Positions 1-7,198 are shown, counted from the stretch's first letter. The stretch is DNA of 10,862 nt from an uncultured Clostridium sp. (GCA_905192625.1 CAJJLI010000029.1:1-10862); one strand, 5' to 3'. Notes: generated by a model from the sequence alone, not told the origin. Numbers and translations: made by a program.

Positions 1-629
1 GTAGAGAAAAGTGGCAATATTTTAAAGACTATTACTTTAAAAAGACAGTTATATCGGTGTTGTTAATTTCTTTGGTTGGATATTTTTTATATACTGTATT
101 ATCCCCAAAACCAGAAACTGTTTTACACATTGCTTGCGCGAATTATCAATTTTCCGAAGAGCAGATAGAGCAACTTGAACAAGAAGTTGCAGATTACCTA
201 GGCATTAACCCAAACACTCAAGAAGTCTTATTTGACCCATCCTATATCTTAAGTGATTTTGATTATTCAAGTGCAGAGAAACTATCTGTTTTAGCTTTTG
301 CCAGAGAATTGGATGTTTTAATTGTTCCAGAATCTAAGTTTCAAGAATATGCGTTTAGTGGTTCGCTTTGGTCACTTTCTGATCAATTGCCTACAGATTT
401 ATATAGTGCTTTGTCCGATAAATTTTATCTTTCACAATTACGACAAGATGAAGAAAGTTATGAAAATGCGACAGGTCCATCCTATGTATTTGGAATTTAT
501 TTAGATGAAGTTGAACTCTTTAAAAATTATCCTACAGAGGATCCTCCAGTGCTTGGAATTGTATTATCTGGAGAAAATAACGAAAATGCCGTAGAATTTA
601 TACGCTATTTATTTGGGTTAAATCCATAA
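1..629 (+). CDS. Single-pass membrane protein of unknown function, 5' end off the window
   Basis: The reading frame is open from the first bases, with codons in phase from base 3, and ends at TAA 627-629; 208 residues are visible. The GTG at base 57 is not a convincing start, because the open frame upstream encodes a basic stretch (KWQYFKDYYFKKT) that leads directly into a hydrophobic segment (about VISVLLISLVGYFLYTVL). This is the usual positive-inside layout of an N-terminal anchor, so the true start lies left of the window. After the membrane segment comes an acidic domain of about 170 residues, presumably outside the cell, rich in Glu, Asp, Leu and Tyr and with one Cys (IACANY). I recognise no family. 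The domain could be a divergent extracytoplasmic binding domain, but nothing decisive supports that. It converges with asd. Confidence 0.8.
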   Translation, partial: REKWQYFKDYYFKKTVISVLLISLVGYFLYTVLSPKPETVLHIACANYQFSEEQIEQLEQEVADYLGINPNTQEVLFDPSYILSDFDYSSAEKLSVLAFARELDVLIVPESKFQEYAFSGSLWSLSDQLPTDLYSALSDKFYLSQLRQDEESYENATGPSYVFGIYLDEVELFKNYPTEDPPVLGIVLSGENNENAVEFIRYLFGLNP

Positions 630-662
630 AAAAAAGGTATTCGCCAGGCGAATACCTTTTTT
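628..662. terminator. Bidirectional intrinsic terminator between the left-edge gene and asd
   Basis: The arms GGTATTCGC (636-644) and GCGAATACC (648-656) form a perfect 9-bp stem with a 3-nt loop. An A run (628-635) lies on one side and a T run (657-662) on the other, so it works as a terminator on both strands. It sits exactly between the convergent stops at 629 and 668. Confidence 0.93.
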
Positions 663-667
663 CATAT

Positions 668-1750
668 CTATTTTGCTACAATATAGCCAAGTGCTTTTAA
701 TAATTCTGCAGTAAGTACAGCACCACCCGCTGCACCACGTTTTGTATTATGAGACAATCCTACAAATTTATAATCATATACGGTATCTTCTCTTAATCTA
801 CCAAGTGAAATTCCCATACCATTTTCATAATCACGATCTAGATTCGTTTGTGGACGATTTTCTTCTTCATGATAATTTAAAAATTTCTTTGGCGCACTTG
901 GTAACTCTAATTCTTGTGGTAGTCCACTATATTCATTCCATGCTTTAAGAATCTGTTCCTTGCTTGGTTTCTTTTCAAAACTTACAAAAACAGCTGCTGT
1001 ATGACCATCCGTAACAGGAACACGAATACATTGTGTTGTAATCATTGGTGCGCTTGCTTTTACGATCTCACCGTTTTCTACCTTGCCCCAAACACGTAAT
1101 GGTTCTTGTTCACTTTTTTCTTCTTCGCCACCGATAAAAGGAATTACATTATCAATCATTTCTGGCCATTCTTTAAACGTTTTTCCTGCTCCTGAAATTG
1201 CCTGATAAGTTGTAGCTACTACTACCTTAGGGCCAAATTCTTTTAATGCGTACAACGCTGGCGTATAACTTTGAATGGAACAGTTCGGTTTTACTGCTAT
1301 AAATCCTCGCTTTGTTCCTAAACGTTTTCTTTGGCTTTCAATCACTTCACAATGTTCTGGATTAACTTCTGGAATTACCATTGGTACATCTTTTGTCCAA
1401 CGATGAGCACTGTTGTTTGATACAACTGGAGTTTCTGCTTTTGCATATGCTTCTTCTAATGCTTTAATTTCATCTTTTGACATATCTACTGCACTAAAAA
1501 CAAAGTCAACTTCACTAGATACTGCTTCTATTTCATTAACATTCTTCACAAGCATATGTTTTACTGCTTCTGGCATTGGTGTTGCCATCTTCCAATGATC
1601 ACCTACTGCTTCTTCATAGGTTTTCCCTGCACTTCTTGGACTCGCAGCTACTGCAGTAACCTCAAACCAAGGATGATTTTCTAATAATGCTATAAATCTT
1701 TGTCCAACCATTCCTGTTGCACCTAAAATACCAACTCTTAATTTACTCAT
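668..1750 (-). CDS. asd: Aspartate-semialdehyde dehydrogenase, archaeal/fungal-type subfamily
   Basis: It catalyses NADPH-dependent reduction of aspartyl phosphate to aspartate semialdehyde, the branch-point step to lysine/diaminopimelate, threonine and methionine. It is cytosolic. I chose the ATG at 1750 (MSKLRVGILG, 360 residues) because the Rossmann strand begins immediately there. AAAGG lies about 13 bases upstream, and the in-frame ATG at 1762 (MDNGMSK) would place that motif too close to be the ribosome site. The first possible ATG, at 1780, has no ribosome site. Visible motifs are the nucleotide-binding GATGMVG (10-16), SNNSAHR (111-117), the catalytic Cys157 in VKPNCSIQ, ISGAGKTFKEW, and the active-site His250 in VTDGHTA. 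Length and motif spelling match the archaeal/eukaryotic-like (TIGR00978) group rather than the classical E. coli group. It appears to be transcribed alone. Confidence 0.96.
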   Translation of the reverse strand: MSKLRVGILGATGMVGQRFIALLENHPWFEVTAVAASPRSAGKTYEEAVGDHWKMATPMPEAVKHMLVKNVNEIEAVSSEVDFVFSAVDMSKDEIKALEEAYAKAETPVVSNNSAHRWTKDVPMVIPEVNPEHCEVIESQRKRLGTKRGFIAVKPNCSIQSYTPALYALKEFGPKVVVATTYQAISGAGKTFKEWPEMIDNVIPFIGGEEEKSEQEPLRVWGKVENGEIVKASAPMITTQCIRVPVTDGHTAAVFVSFEKKPSKEQILKAWNEYSGLPQELELPSAPKKFLNYHEEENRPQTNLDRDYENGMGISLGRLREDTVYDYKFVGLSHNTKRGAAGGAVLTAELLKALGYIVAK

Positions 1751-2003
1751 ACCATTATCCATACCTTTCAATATATTCATCGATTGATATTTGTATTTAA
1801 GCTTGAATATATTCTTCTCACTTTTACTTATACCATCATACGCTTCGCTTCTTCATATGTATGCACTTATTAAGGTAAAATTCTCATACATGTTTTAAAT
1901 ATCTATCTGTGTACTTCCATTACGTACATTTGTCTTTCTGTAATGTATACTATGCCTTTTTTATAAAAAAATCAACTCTTTTTTACTTTTATTTATTATT
2001 TTG
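1751..2003 (-). other. asd upstream region, no gene seen
   Basis: Together with the neighbouring terminator this is about 300 bases with no credible reading frame on either strand. It contains the possible asd promoter and a leader with short inverted pairs, such as CATTAC/GTAATG around 1919-1945 and CATAC/GTATG at 1837-1863. I compared the leader mentally with lysine-riboswitch and T-box signatures and saw neither. Confidence 0.5.
1947..1975 (-). promoter_or_regulatory. Possible sigma-A promoter for asd
   Basis: On the minus strand, TTGATT (1970-1975) is followed after 17 bases by TAGTAT (1947-1952), a 4/6 match to the -10 consensus. If used, it gives asd a leader of about 190 nt. The match is weak at the -10 and the region is AT-rich, so this is tentative. 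Confidence 0.35.
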
Positions 2004-2038
2004 TTAAAAATGACGAAGACATACGCCTTCGCCATTTC
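2004..2038 (-). terminator. Terminator of the coaX-dus-zinc finger run
   Basis: In minus-strand orientation the arms AATGGCGAAGGC and GTCTTCGTCATT (2025-2036 with 2009-2020) form a 12-bp stem with two G-U pairs and a GTAT loop. A run of T follows (2006-2010). It begins about 15 bases after the stop of the preceding gene. Confidence 0.8.
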
Positions 2039-2052
2039 TCATTTGTGACTTT

Positions 2053-2487
2053 TTATTTTTTACCTAAGAAATACATCTTGCCTTTGTTATCTTTTCGATT
2101 CGCTTTCTCTCCAATTTCATATTCATCAAAAATCCCCACAAAATTCTTCGAGAGATGTATAGCACAATCCTTGCAGTACCGTCCCGAACGAATTTCTGTA
2201 TTGCACATCTCACAATGAATAAAAATATTAGAGTTCTCAGGTATTTCAAGACGTCCCTCTCTTAGATACTGTTCAATATATTTTATCTCCACCTTGGTGG
2301 CCTCAGATAACTCTATCATCGTTGCTGTTCCATGTTCATATATATAAGATCTTACCTTTTCAAAGTCCGCAACATCATATTCTTTACATATCTCGCAATA
2401 TCGATGACCAAATCCCGAGTATGTAAACATTCGTCTACATCTTGCACATACTTGTGTTTCACCCAAGGGCTTGTTTCTTTTAGTCAA
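2053..2487 (-). CDS. YvyF/TIGR03826-like protein: winged-helix between two zinc-binding knuckles
   Basis: This 144-residue protein starts with TTG at 2487. The start is supported by AAGGAGGGG about 8 bases upstream and by the lack of any in-frame ATG nearby. The first zinc-binding set is Cys14, Cys17, Cys31 and Cys34. Then comes a helix-turn-helix-like block (about 40-80, DFEKVRSYIYEHGTATMIELSEAT...) ending in YLREGRL. The second set is Cys92, Cys95, Cys105 and Cys108. This order matches what I remember of the family named after B. subtilis YvyF and the 'flagellar operon protein' model TIGR03826. In flagellate species that family lies beside flgM/flgK; here it follows dusB, with no flagellar gene in view. 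A regulatory or nucleic-acid-binding role is likely from the fold, but the exact function is unknown. The C-terminus is basic and lysine-rich. Confidence 0.82.
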   Translation of the reverse strand: MTKRNKPLGETQVCARCRRMFTYSGFGHRYCEICKEYDVADFEKVRSYIYEHGTATMIELSEATKVEIKYIEQYLREGRLEIPENSNIFIHCEMCNTEIRSGRYCKDCAIHLSKNFVGIFDEYEIGEKANRKDNKGKMYFLGKK

Positions 2488-2513
2488 TTTATGTGCCCCT
2501 CCTTCCTCTTCAG

Positions 2514-2559
2514 AAAAAGTTAGGCGCTATAAAGCCTAAACGCGCATACTCAACTTTTT
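2514..2559 (-). terminator. Hairpin between dusB and the zinc-finger gene, possible partial terminator or attenuator
   Basis: An 8-bp outer pair (AAAAAGTT at 2514-2521 with AACTTTTT at 2552-2559) encloses an inner TTAGGC/GCCTAA hairpin (2520-2525 with 2534-2539; the two pairings compete for two bases). On the minus strand the inner hairpin is followed by CTTTTTC. It overlaps the dusB stop codon. The T-tract is interrupted by C, so read-through into the next gene is plausible. Confidence 0.5.
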
Positions 2560-3532
2560 ATTGCTCCAAGTATTCTTTATATTCTTTCATAAGCTCAACT
2601 AAACCTTGCTTATCTTCGATTTCATTTACTCGATTGCGTAATTTTGCCGATTTAGGATAACCCGTTGTATACCATGCCACATGCTTACGCATTTCACGCA
2701 TCGCAGTAAATTCACCTTTGTATTGAATTTGCAAATCCGCATGTCGTAATATCATTGAAATAACTTCATCAACACTTGGTTTTTCAATGAGTTGTCCATT
2801 CTTTAGAAACTCCTTTGTTTGCTGAAAGAGCCAAGGGTTCCCACGAACTCCTCTTGCCATCATGATAGCATCACAATTCGTTTCTTCAATTAGACGTTTT
2901 GCATCTTGTGGTGTAAAAACATCACCATTTCCAATTACGGGTATCGTAAGCGCTTCCTTCACCCTACGTATAATATCCCAGTCTGCTTGTCCACTATAAT
3001 ATTGCTCTCTTGTTCTTCCGTGTACAGCAACCGCTGCTGCTCCGCTAGCCTCAGCTATTTTAGCTACTTCAACGGCATTGATTGTTGTATCTGTAAATCC
3101 CTTACGAATCTTAACTGTTACAGGCTTTTTAATTGCTTTTGAGACAGCAGATACAATTTCTCCAACCCTTTTAGGATTCTTCATTAAGGCTGATCCCTCA
3201 CCATTGTTTACAACTTTGGGAACTGGGCAACCCATATTAATATCTAAAATATCAAAATTCCTATGCTCTATTTTCTTTGCCATCTCACTCATGATGTATG
3301 GGTCTTCCCCAAATAGCTGCAATGAAACTGGGCGCTCGACTTCTTCAACCATGAGAAGTCCTTCGGTATTTTTATTATTGTATAGAATTCCTTTGGCACT
3401 TACCATCTCTGTATAAATTAGATCTGCTCCGCACTCTTTACAAAGAAGGCGAAAGGGCAAATCTGTAACCCCCGCCATGGGCCCAAGTACCAAATTACCA
3501 TCCATTGTTATATTACCAATGGTAAAACTCAT
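2558..3532 (-). CDS. dusB: tRNA-dihydrouridine synthase, DusB family
   Basis: This FMN-dependent flavoenzyme reduces specific uridines in the D-loop of tRNA to dihydrouridine. The start at 3532 (MSFTIGNITM, 324 residues) is set by GGAGG with a 5-base gap. Longer starts upstream would carry the ribosome site inside the gene and add residues unlike the family. Visible motifs are PMAGVTD (18-24) at the first strand of the TIM barrel, the catalytic Cys102 in NMGCPVPKV, Lys141/Lys144 in KIRKGF, HGRTREQ (171-177), the FMN-phosphate GNGD (201-204), MMARG (225-229), and a helical C-terminal domain ending YKEYLEQ. Length and motifs match the nifR3/YhdG group. It follows coaX at 140 bases and precedes a zinc-finger gene; a coaX-dus order is common in Firmicutes. 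Confidence 0.95.
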   Translation of the reverse strand: MSFTIGNITMDGNLVLGPMAGVTDLPFRLLCKECGADLIYTEMVSAKGILYNNKNTEGLLMVEEVERPVSLQLFGEDPYIMSEMAKKIEHRNFDILDINMGCPVPKVVNNGEGSALMKNPKRVGEIVSAVSKAIKKPVTVKIRKGFTDTTINAVEVAKIAEASGAAAVAVHGRTREQYYSGQADWDIIRRVKEALTIPVIGNGDVFTPQDAKRLIEETNCDAIMMARGVRGNPWLFQQTKEFLKNGQLIEKPSVDEVISMILRHADLQIQYKGEFTAMREMRKHVAWYTTGYPKSAKLRNRVNEIEDKQGLVELMKEYKEYLEQ

Positions 3533-3672
3533 CTTAACCTCCATAAAACCAATTCCATCCCTTATTTGTCGTAAACGGAAATGGTTACTTGTACTTTCAT
3601 CGTACATACTACTACTACAAACTTTACTTACTTCGCTTAATAGTACCTTTAACGTTCTTTATTACAATTATT

Positions 3673-4446
3673 TTATTTATTCTTGCATTTTAAATAAATC
3701 AAACGCAATCCTTTTAACGTTAATTCAGGATCATAAATATCAATTAGTGGGGTTGCATCTGCAATTATCTTTCCAAGTCCTCCGGTTGCAATTACCTTCA
3801 TTTCAGAAAGTTTTGCTTCTTCCTTAACTCGCTTTATAATATATTCGGTTTGTCCAATACAACCAAATACAAGACCTGCTTGCATACTAGTAATTGTATC
3901 CTTCGCTAAAATTGAATCTGGCATTTCTATTTCAACTTCTGGCAACTTTGCTGTATCTCTCCATAGTGCATTCGCGCTAATACGAATTCCAGGAGACGTA
4001 ATACCAGCTGCAAAAGATGCATCTTCTAATATCAAATCATACGTAGTTGCTGTTCCGAAATCTATAACTAAAATTGGACCACCATACAATTCGTAACCAG
4101 CAACGGCATCCACAATACGATCTGCACCAATTTCTTTTGGATTTGCGGTTACAATTTTAATACCAGTCTTCGTTCCAGTACCAACAATGATCGGCTTTTT
4201 ATCCAAATACTTTTTGATTCCATTTGTGAAAGAGTACATAATCCCTGGAACAACCGATGCTATAATCACATCATCTATTTGACTTTTATTAATATTTCTA
4301 GAATTTAATAAATCACAAATTAATAAACCATACTCATCGGAGGTATGACTCATTTTTGTTGTTATACGAAAACTAGCAGTTAATGCCTCCCCATCAAACA
4401 ATCCTAATGTAATGTTTGTGTTTCCAATATCTATGACTAATAGCAT
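3673..4446 (-). CDS. coaX: Type III pantothenate kinase
   Basis: It phosphorylates pantothenate to 4'-phosphopantothenate, the first step of coenzyme A synthesis. The type III enzyme is known to resist CoA feedback and to need a monovalent cation. The protein has 257 residues, the usual length. It belongs to the ASKHA fold: phosphate-1 motif DIGNTN (6-11), the GADR motif (107-110) with catalytic-base Asp109, DFGTATT (129-135), GITSPGI (148-154) and the adenosine-motif TGG (221-223). The start ATG at 4446 has GAGAGG about 8 bases upstream and begins directly with the first strand. It lies 32 bases after the DUF6145-like gene, so the two are probably cotranscribed. The window shows no birA, the other common neighbour of coaX. 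Confidence 0.96.
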   Translation of the reverse strand: MLLVIDIGNTNITLGLFDGEALTASFRITTKMSHTSDEYGLLICDLLNSRNINKSQIDDVIIASVVPGIMYSFTNGIKKYLDKKPIIVGTGTKTGIKIVTANPKEIGADRIVDAVAGYELYGGPILVIDFGTATTYDLILEDASFAAGITSPGIRISANALWRDTAKLPEVEIEMPDSILAKDTITSMQAGLVFGCIGQTEYIIKRVKEEAKLSEMKVIATGGLGKIIADATPLIDIYDPELTLKGLRLIYLKCKNK

Positions 4447-4478
4447 ACTAAAACCTCTCTTCTTCTGGATGTTTTTAC

Positions 4479-4832
4479 TTATTCTTCATCCGAAAGCAAA
4501 TCGTTAATTTCTTCATTTAAAAAGAACACTTTATAATAAATTTCTAAGGTTTCAAACAATTCTCTTTTTTCTGCTTGTAATTGCTTCATTTTTAAAACAC
4601 TACCGATTTCATCAAAGAGATAGTCTTCTTCTTGACTGGTAACTTGAAAAATTAAATGTCCATCTTCCTCAAATTCTAGGGTTACTACACCTCCAACATC
4701 CTCTGTATAAAGCACACACATAATTTTTAATTCATCTTTTATAGTTTGTGGCAATCCATTAAAATTATCATTCAAATAAAATTTTTGTTCATATGAATTG
4801 CATCCACAAAGGACGACATTTCCCTGGTACAT
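4479..4832 (-). CDS. Small acidic protein, DUF6145-like, function unknown
   Basis: This 117-residue protein starts at ATG 4832 ([10 protein letters not shown]), fixed by a perfect AGGAGG 6 bases upstream. An in-frame ATG at 4871 would lie inside the upstream terminator and has no ribosome site. The sequence contains [14 protein letters not shown] near the N-terminus, a central [18 protein letters not shown] block, a helical stretch rich in Lys and Glu (about 80-105), and an acidic tail ending LLSDEE. There is no signal peptide or membrane segment, so it should be cytosolic. I associate this pattern with the DUF6145 family of Lachnospiraceae, from memory and with moderate confidence. No function is known to me. 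Its position as first gene before coaX is the only context clue. Confidence 0.78.
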   Translation of the reverse strand: MYQGNVVLCGCNSYEQKFYLNDNFNGLPQTIKDELKIMCVLYTEDVGGVVTLEFEEDGHLIFQVTSQEEDYLFDEIGSVLKMKQLQAEKRELFETLEIYYKVFFLNEEINDLLSDEE

Positions 4833-4850
4833 TGTATCCCTCCTAAATTT

Positions 4851-4880
4851 AAAAAAGGGGCTGTATTTCACCGCCCCTGA
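4851..4880 (-). terminator. Terminator of the LiaF-like gene
   Basis: On the minus strand AGGGGC (4873-4878 complement) pairs with GCCCCT (4856-4861 complement) across an 11-nt loop, followed by a T6 run (4851-4856). It lies about 30 bases after the LiaF-like stop and ends only about 18 bases before the next gene's start codon. Confidence 0.8.
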
Positions 4881-4906
4881 CTTTTTGCACTATAATCGGT
4901 GCTATT

Positions 4907-5821
4907 CTATTTTACATCGATACCGCCTAAAACACAAGTTGCATTAATGAAAATTGTTGGTGTATTTTCATTGGCACCCATTGGGGTTCTCGTTTTGTCA
5001 TCCACTCCTCCAAGTATTGGAGTACAATCAATGGAAACACGTACATAATTTGGTACAAAGATATCAATTCCACCTAGAACTGCTTTCGCATCAATTACGA
5101 CATTTTCATTGATAATTGCATTTCTTAAATCCAATTCAATACCACCAAATATGGTAGATAAAGCAGCTCCATGGAATTCTTTATTGTCAAATCTTAAATC
5201 TTTGCCAGCAAATACTGCTGTGCAAGCACAATATCCCGCTCCTTTATAGGAATTTTGATATGCATTTTGATATGCGTTATGATTATTATGATTTTTATTG
5301 CTGTAATTGGTATTGTAGGTATAACTGAACTTACTGCCATTCGTTGCATTCTCATCCGTCGCACTAGAATTCTCAGTAGTGCCATCCGCTGCGTTATTGC
5401 CTTCGCTTGAATTGGTTCCATTTTCATTGTACACGTATTCTTTATATTCACCGGACTGATTGTTATTGTTTTGTTTATTATTAAACTGATTATGGTACTC
5501 AGATGGATCTTTTTTAAATAAAATATTAACTCCTGCCAATACCAAAACTGCTGCAAATACTAATGGTCCAAACATTCTCCAGGTTATCATGTTTTGCGCT
5601 GACATTAATAATAAAGTACCGATGCAAAGACCAATTAAATACGATATCTTTCCATGCTCATTACTAAATAATCCAATAAAGCAAGGTATAATAATAAATA
5701 AAGTCCACCAACCATCAAAAAATATAGAAAATGTAATAAGACCAACTGCTCTTGCTGCGATAAATAACCCTAATACAATTAATATTATTCCCCATATAAA
5801 TCCATTGGAATTTCGTTTCAT
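4907..5821 (-). CDS. LiaF-like four-TM envelope protein with Asn-rich linker
   Basis: This 304-residue protein starts at ATG 5821, with AAGGAG 9 bases upstream. The N-terminal third carries four predicted membrane helices (about 8-28, 35-52, 59-73 and 83-102), resembling the LiaI/LiaF TM region. A low-complexity linker (about 105-192) is very rich in Asn, Ser, Thr and Tyr and includes NAYQ-NAYQ-NSYK. The C-terminal domain (about 197-304) has beta-repeats IFGGIELDL, VLGGIDIFVP, ILGGVDDK and VLGGIDVK, typical of the LiaF C-terminal domain (PF09922/DUF2154). In B. subtilis LiaF restrains the LiaRS two-component system that senses lipid II damage. Here no histidine kinase or response regulator is adjacent, so that specific role is inferred only from family. 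The linker is much longer and more biased than I expect for LiaF. Confidence 0.85.
   Translation of the reverse strand: MKRNSNGFIWGIILIVLGLFIAARAVGLITFSIFFDGWWTLFIIIPCFIGLFSNEHGKISYLIGLCIGTLLLMSAQNMITWRMFGPLVFAAVLVLAGVNILFKKDPSEYHNQFNNKQNNNNQSGEYKEYVYNENGTNSSEGNNAADGTTENSSATDENATNGSKFSYTYNTNYSNKNHNNHNAYQNAYQNSYKGAGYCACTAVFAGKDLRFDNKEFHGAALSTIFGGIELDLRNAIINENVVIDAKAVLGGIDIFVPNYVRVSIDCTPILGGVDDKTRTPMGANENTPTIFINATCVLGGIDVK
5253..5276 (-). repeat. Two 12-bp tandem units inside the LiaF-like linker
   Basis: TTTTGATATGCA and TTTTGATATGCG (plus-strand spelling) lie in tandem and encode the NAYQ repeat of the linker; a more diverged third unit follows. The 12-bp length keeps the frame, so slippage would change linker length by four residues at a time. 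Confidence 0.7.
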
Positions 5822-5873
5822 AGTTTCACTCCTTCATATTCATTTTATATTCCCAATATTGATTTCTAATTTT

Positions 5874-5902
5874 ATAATAACCTCTATATAGCAGAATATC
5901 AA
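5874..5902 (-). promoter_or_regulatory. Sigma-A promoter of the LiaF-like gene
   Basis: On the minus strand TTGATA (5897-5902) is followed after exactly 17 bases by TATTAT (5874-5879). The gene starts about 50 bases downstream. A dyad ATCAAA-6-TTTGAT (5898-5915) overlaps the -35 box and could be an operator. Confidence 0.75.
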
Positions 5903-5963
5903 ATTAAAGTTTGATTAGAGTTATCTAATATACAATACCTAGATTTATATGTGTTATACCTAA

Positions 5964-6902
5964 TTAGTTATTACCTAATGTTGCAACCATAACTGCTTTA
6001 ATCGTGTGCATACGATTTTCTGCCTCATCAAAAATAACTTCCGCATGAGCTTCGAATACCTCTTCTGTCACTTCATTTCCTTTAACTGCTGGTAAGCAAT
6101 GCAACAAGATTGTTGACTCTTTTTTTGTCATATTCATTAAGTTAGTATTCACCTGATATGGACGAAGTAACTCAATTCTACTTGCTGCTTGATCTTCTTC
6201 TCCCATAGAACACCATACATCAGTATACACAATATCTGCATCTTCTATTGCATCTAAATTCTCTGAAATTTCGATAATGCTTCCAGATTCTTTTGCATAT
6301 TCCTTACAAGTACTAACTAGTTCTTCTTCCGGCCACAAATTCTTAGGTGCTAATATTGTAAAATGAATTCCTATCTTTGCAGCTCCGATCATTAAACTAT
6401 TCGCCATATTGTTTCTTCCATCACCAACAAAAACTAATTTTAGACCTGCCAACTTGCCAAACTGTTCTTTTATTGTTAAAAAGTCTGCAAGAATCTGTGT
6501 TGGATGATCCGAATCCGTAAGTCCATTCCAAACCGGTACTCCACTGAATTTTGCTAATTTTTCAACGGTTTCTTGAGCAAATCCACGGTACTCAATCCCA
6601 TCAAACATACGTCCCAAAACCCTAGCCGTATCTTCAACGCTCTCTTTATGCCCTAATTGTATATCGTTTTTTCCTAAATATTCCGGATGCGCTCCTTCAT
6701 CAATGCAACCCACCGTAAATGCACAGCGAGTACGAGTGGACGGCTTTTCAAAAATTAAAGCTATGTTTTTTCCTTGCAAACTTTTCCCCGTAATCCCTTG
6801 CTTCTTTTTCGCCTTCAAATCTGCTGCTAGATCAATAAAATATAAAATTTCTTCGGCTGTAAAATCTTTCAATGTTAAAAATGATCGTCCTTTTAAATTC
6901 AT
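5964..6902 (-). CDS. argF: Ornithine carbamoyltransferase
   Basis: It converts carbamoyl phosphate and ornithine to citrulline in arginine synthesis; it is cytosolic, usually a trimer. The start at 6902 ([11 protein letters not shown], 312 residues) is set by AGGAGG 7 bases upstream; an in-frame ATG at 6935 lacks a ribosome site and adds non-family residues. Motifs are the carbamoyl-phosphate STRTR (55-59), HPTQ (133-136), the [11 protein letters not shown] block, the ornithine-loop SMGEED (232-237), HCLP (268-271) and the C-terminal [15 protein letters not shown] plus the SMG loop separates it from aspartate and putrescine carbamoyltransferases. Some stretches ([18 protein letters not shown]) recall catabolic ArcB, but the insertion common in ArcB after HCLPA is absent and no arc genes are near. 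ARG-box-like sites upstream favour the anabolic role. I see no clear terminator after it. Confidence 0.95.
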   Translation of the reverse strand: MNLKGRSFLTLKDFTAEEILYFIDLAADLKAKKKQGITGKSLQGKNIALIFEKPSTRTRCAFTVGCIDEGAHPEYLGKNDIQLGHKESVEDTARVLGRMFDGIEYRGFAQETVEKLAKFSGVPVWNGLTDSDHPTQILADFLTIKEQFGKLAGLKLVFVGDGRNNMANSLMIGAAKIGIHFTILAPKNLWPEEELVSTCKEYAKESGSIIEISENLDAIEDADIVYTDVWCSMGEEDQAASRIELLRPYQVNTNLMNMTKKESTILLHCLPAVKGNEVTEEVFEAHAEVIFDEAENRMHTIKAVMVATLGNN

Positions 6903-6924
6903 ATTATACCCTCCTAATAATTTG
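6903..6924 (-). promoter_or_regulatory. argF ribosome binding site
   Basis: TTAGGAGGGTATAAT lies directly before the ATG, with a 7-base spacer after AGGAGG. It decides between the two possible argF starts and lies immediately downstream of the repeat array in the predicted leader. Confidence 0.85.
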
Positions 6925-6974
6925 ATCGTTTTCATAGTGTAATATTTTAAAATAAACCCAATGGCTTACTTAAC

Positions 6975-7198
6975 ATATTACATGCTTATTTATGTTACTT
7001 GCTTATGCATGCCGCTTACTTATACAAGGCACCTTCGTATTCAAGTCACTTTTTATTCAAAACACTCTCTTATTCAAATCATTTCTTATTTAAGTCACTT
7101 CTTATTTAAGTCACTTTTTATTCAAGGTACTTCTTGTTCAAGTCACTTTTTGTTCAAAGCGCTCTTTTATTCAAAGCGCTTGTTAATTCATGTTACTT
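6975..7198 (-). repeat. Array of ~14 degenerate 16-17 bp repeats with palindromic cores, argF leader
   Basis: In plus-strand spelling, cores begin at 6975, 6992, 7009, 7026, 7043, 7059, 7076, 7092, 7108, 7124, 7140, 7156, 7173 and 7190, so the spacing is always 16 or 17. The commonest core is AAGTCACTT (7043, 7092, 7108, 7140). Variants include AAATCATTT (7076), AAGCGCTT (7174) and AAGGCACCTT (7026), where both arms have changed together so that the palindrome is kept. ATGTTACTT occurs near each end (6992, 7190). Cores are joined by AT-rich segments that read TTGAATAA or similar on the minus strand. The period is not a multiple of three, so the array is not a coding repeat. It lies between the predicted argF promoter and its ribosome binding site. 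Confidence 0.88.

Noticed and set aside
4881-4905. TATAAT on the plus strand at 4891-4896 as a promoter
   Set aside because: No acceptable -35 lies 15-19 bases upstream and no plus-strand gene follows.
5194-5556. 120-residue minus-strand frame inside the LiaF-like gene
   Set aside because: It is an out-of-frame shadow of the Asn-rich linker; the biased codons AAT/AAC give runs of Ile and Thr in the other frame.
6975-7198. CRISPR array
   Set aside because: The period is only 16-17 bp and the intervening segments are themselves similar, so there are no repeats of normal length and no unique spacers. No cas genes are present.
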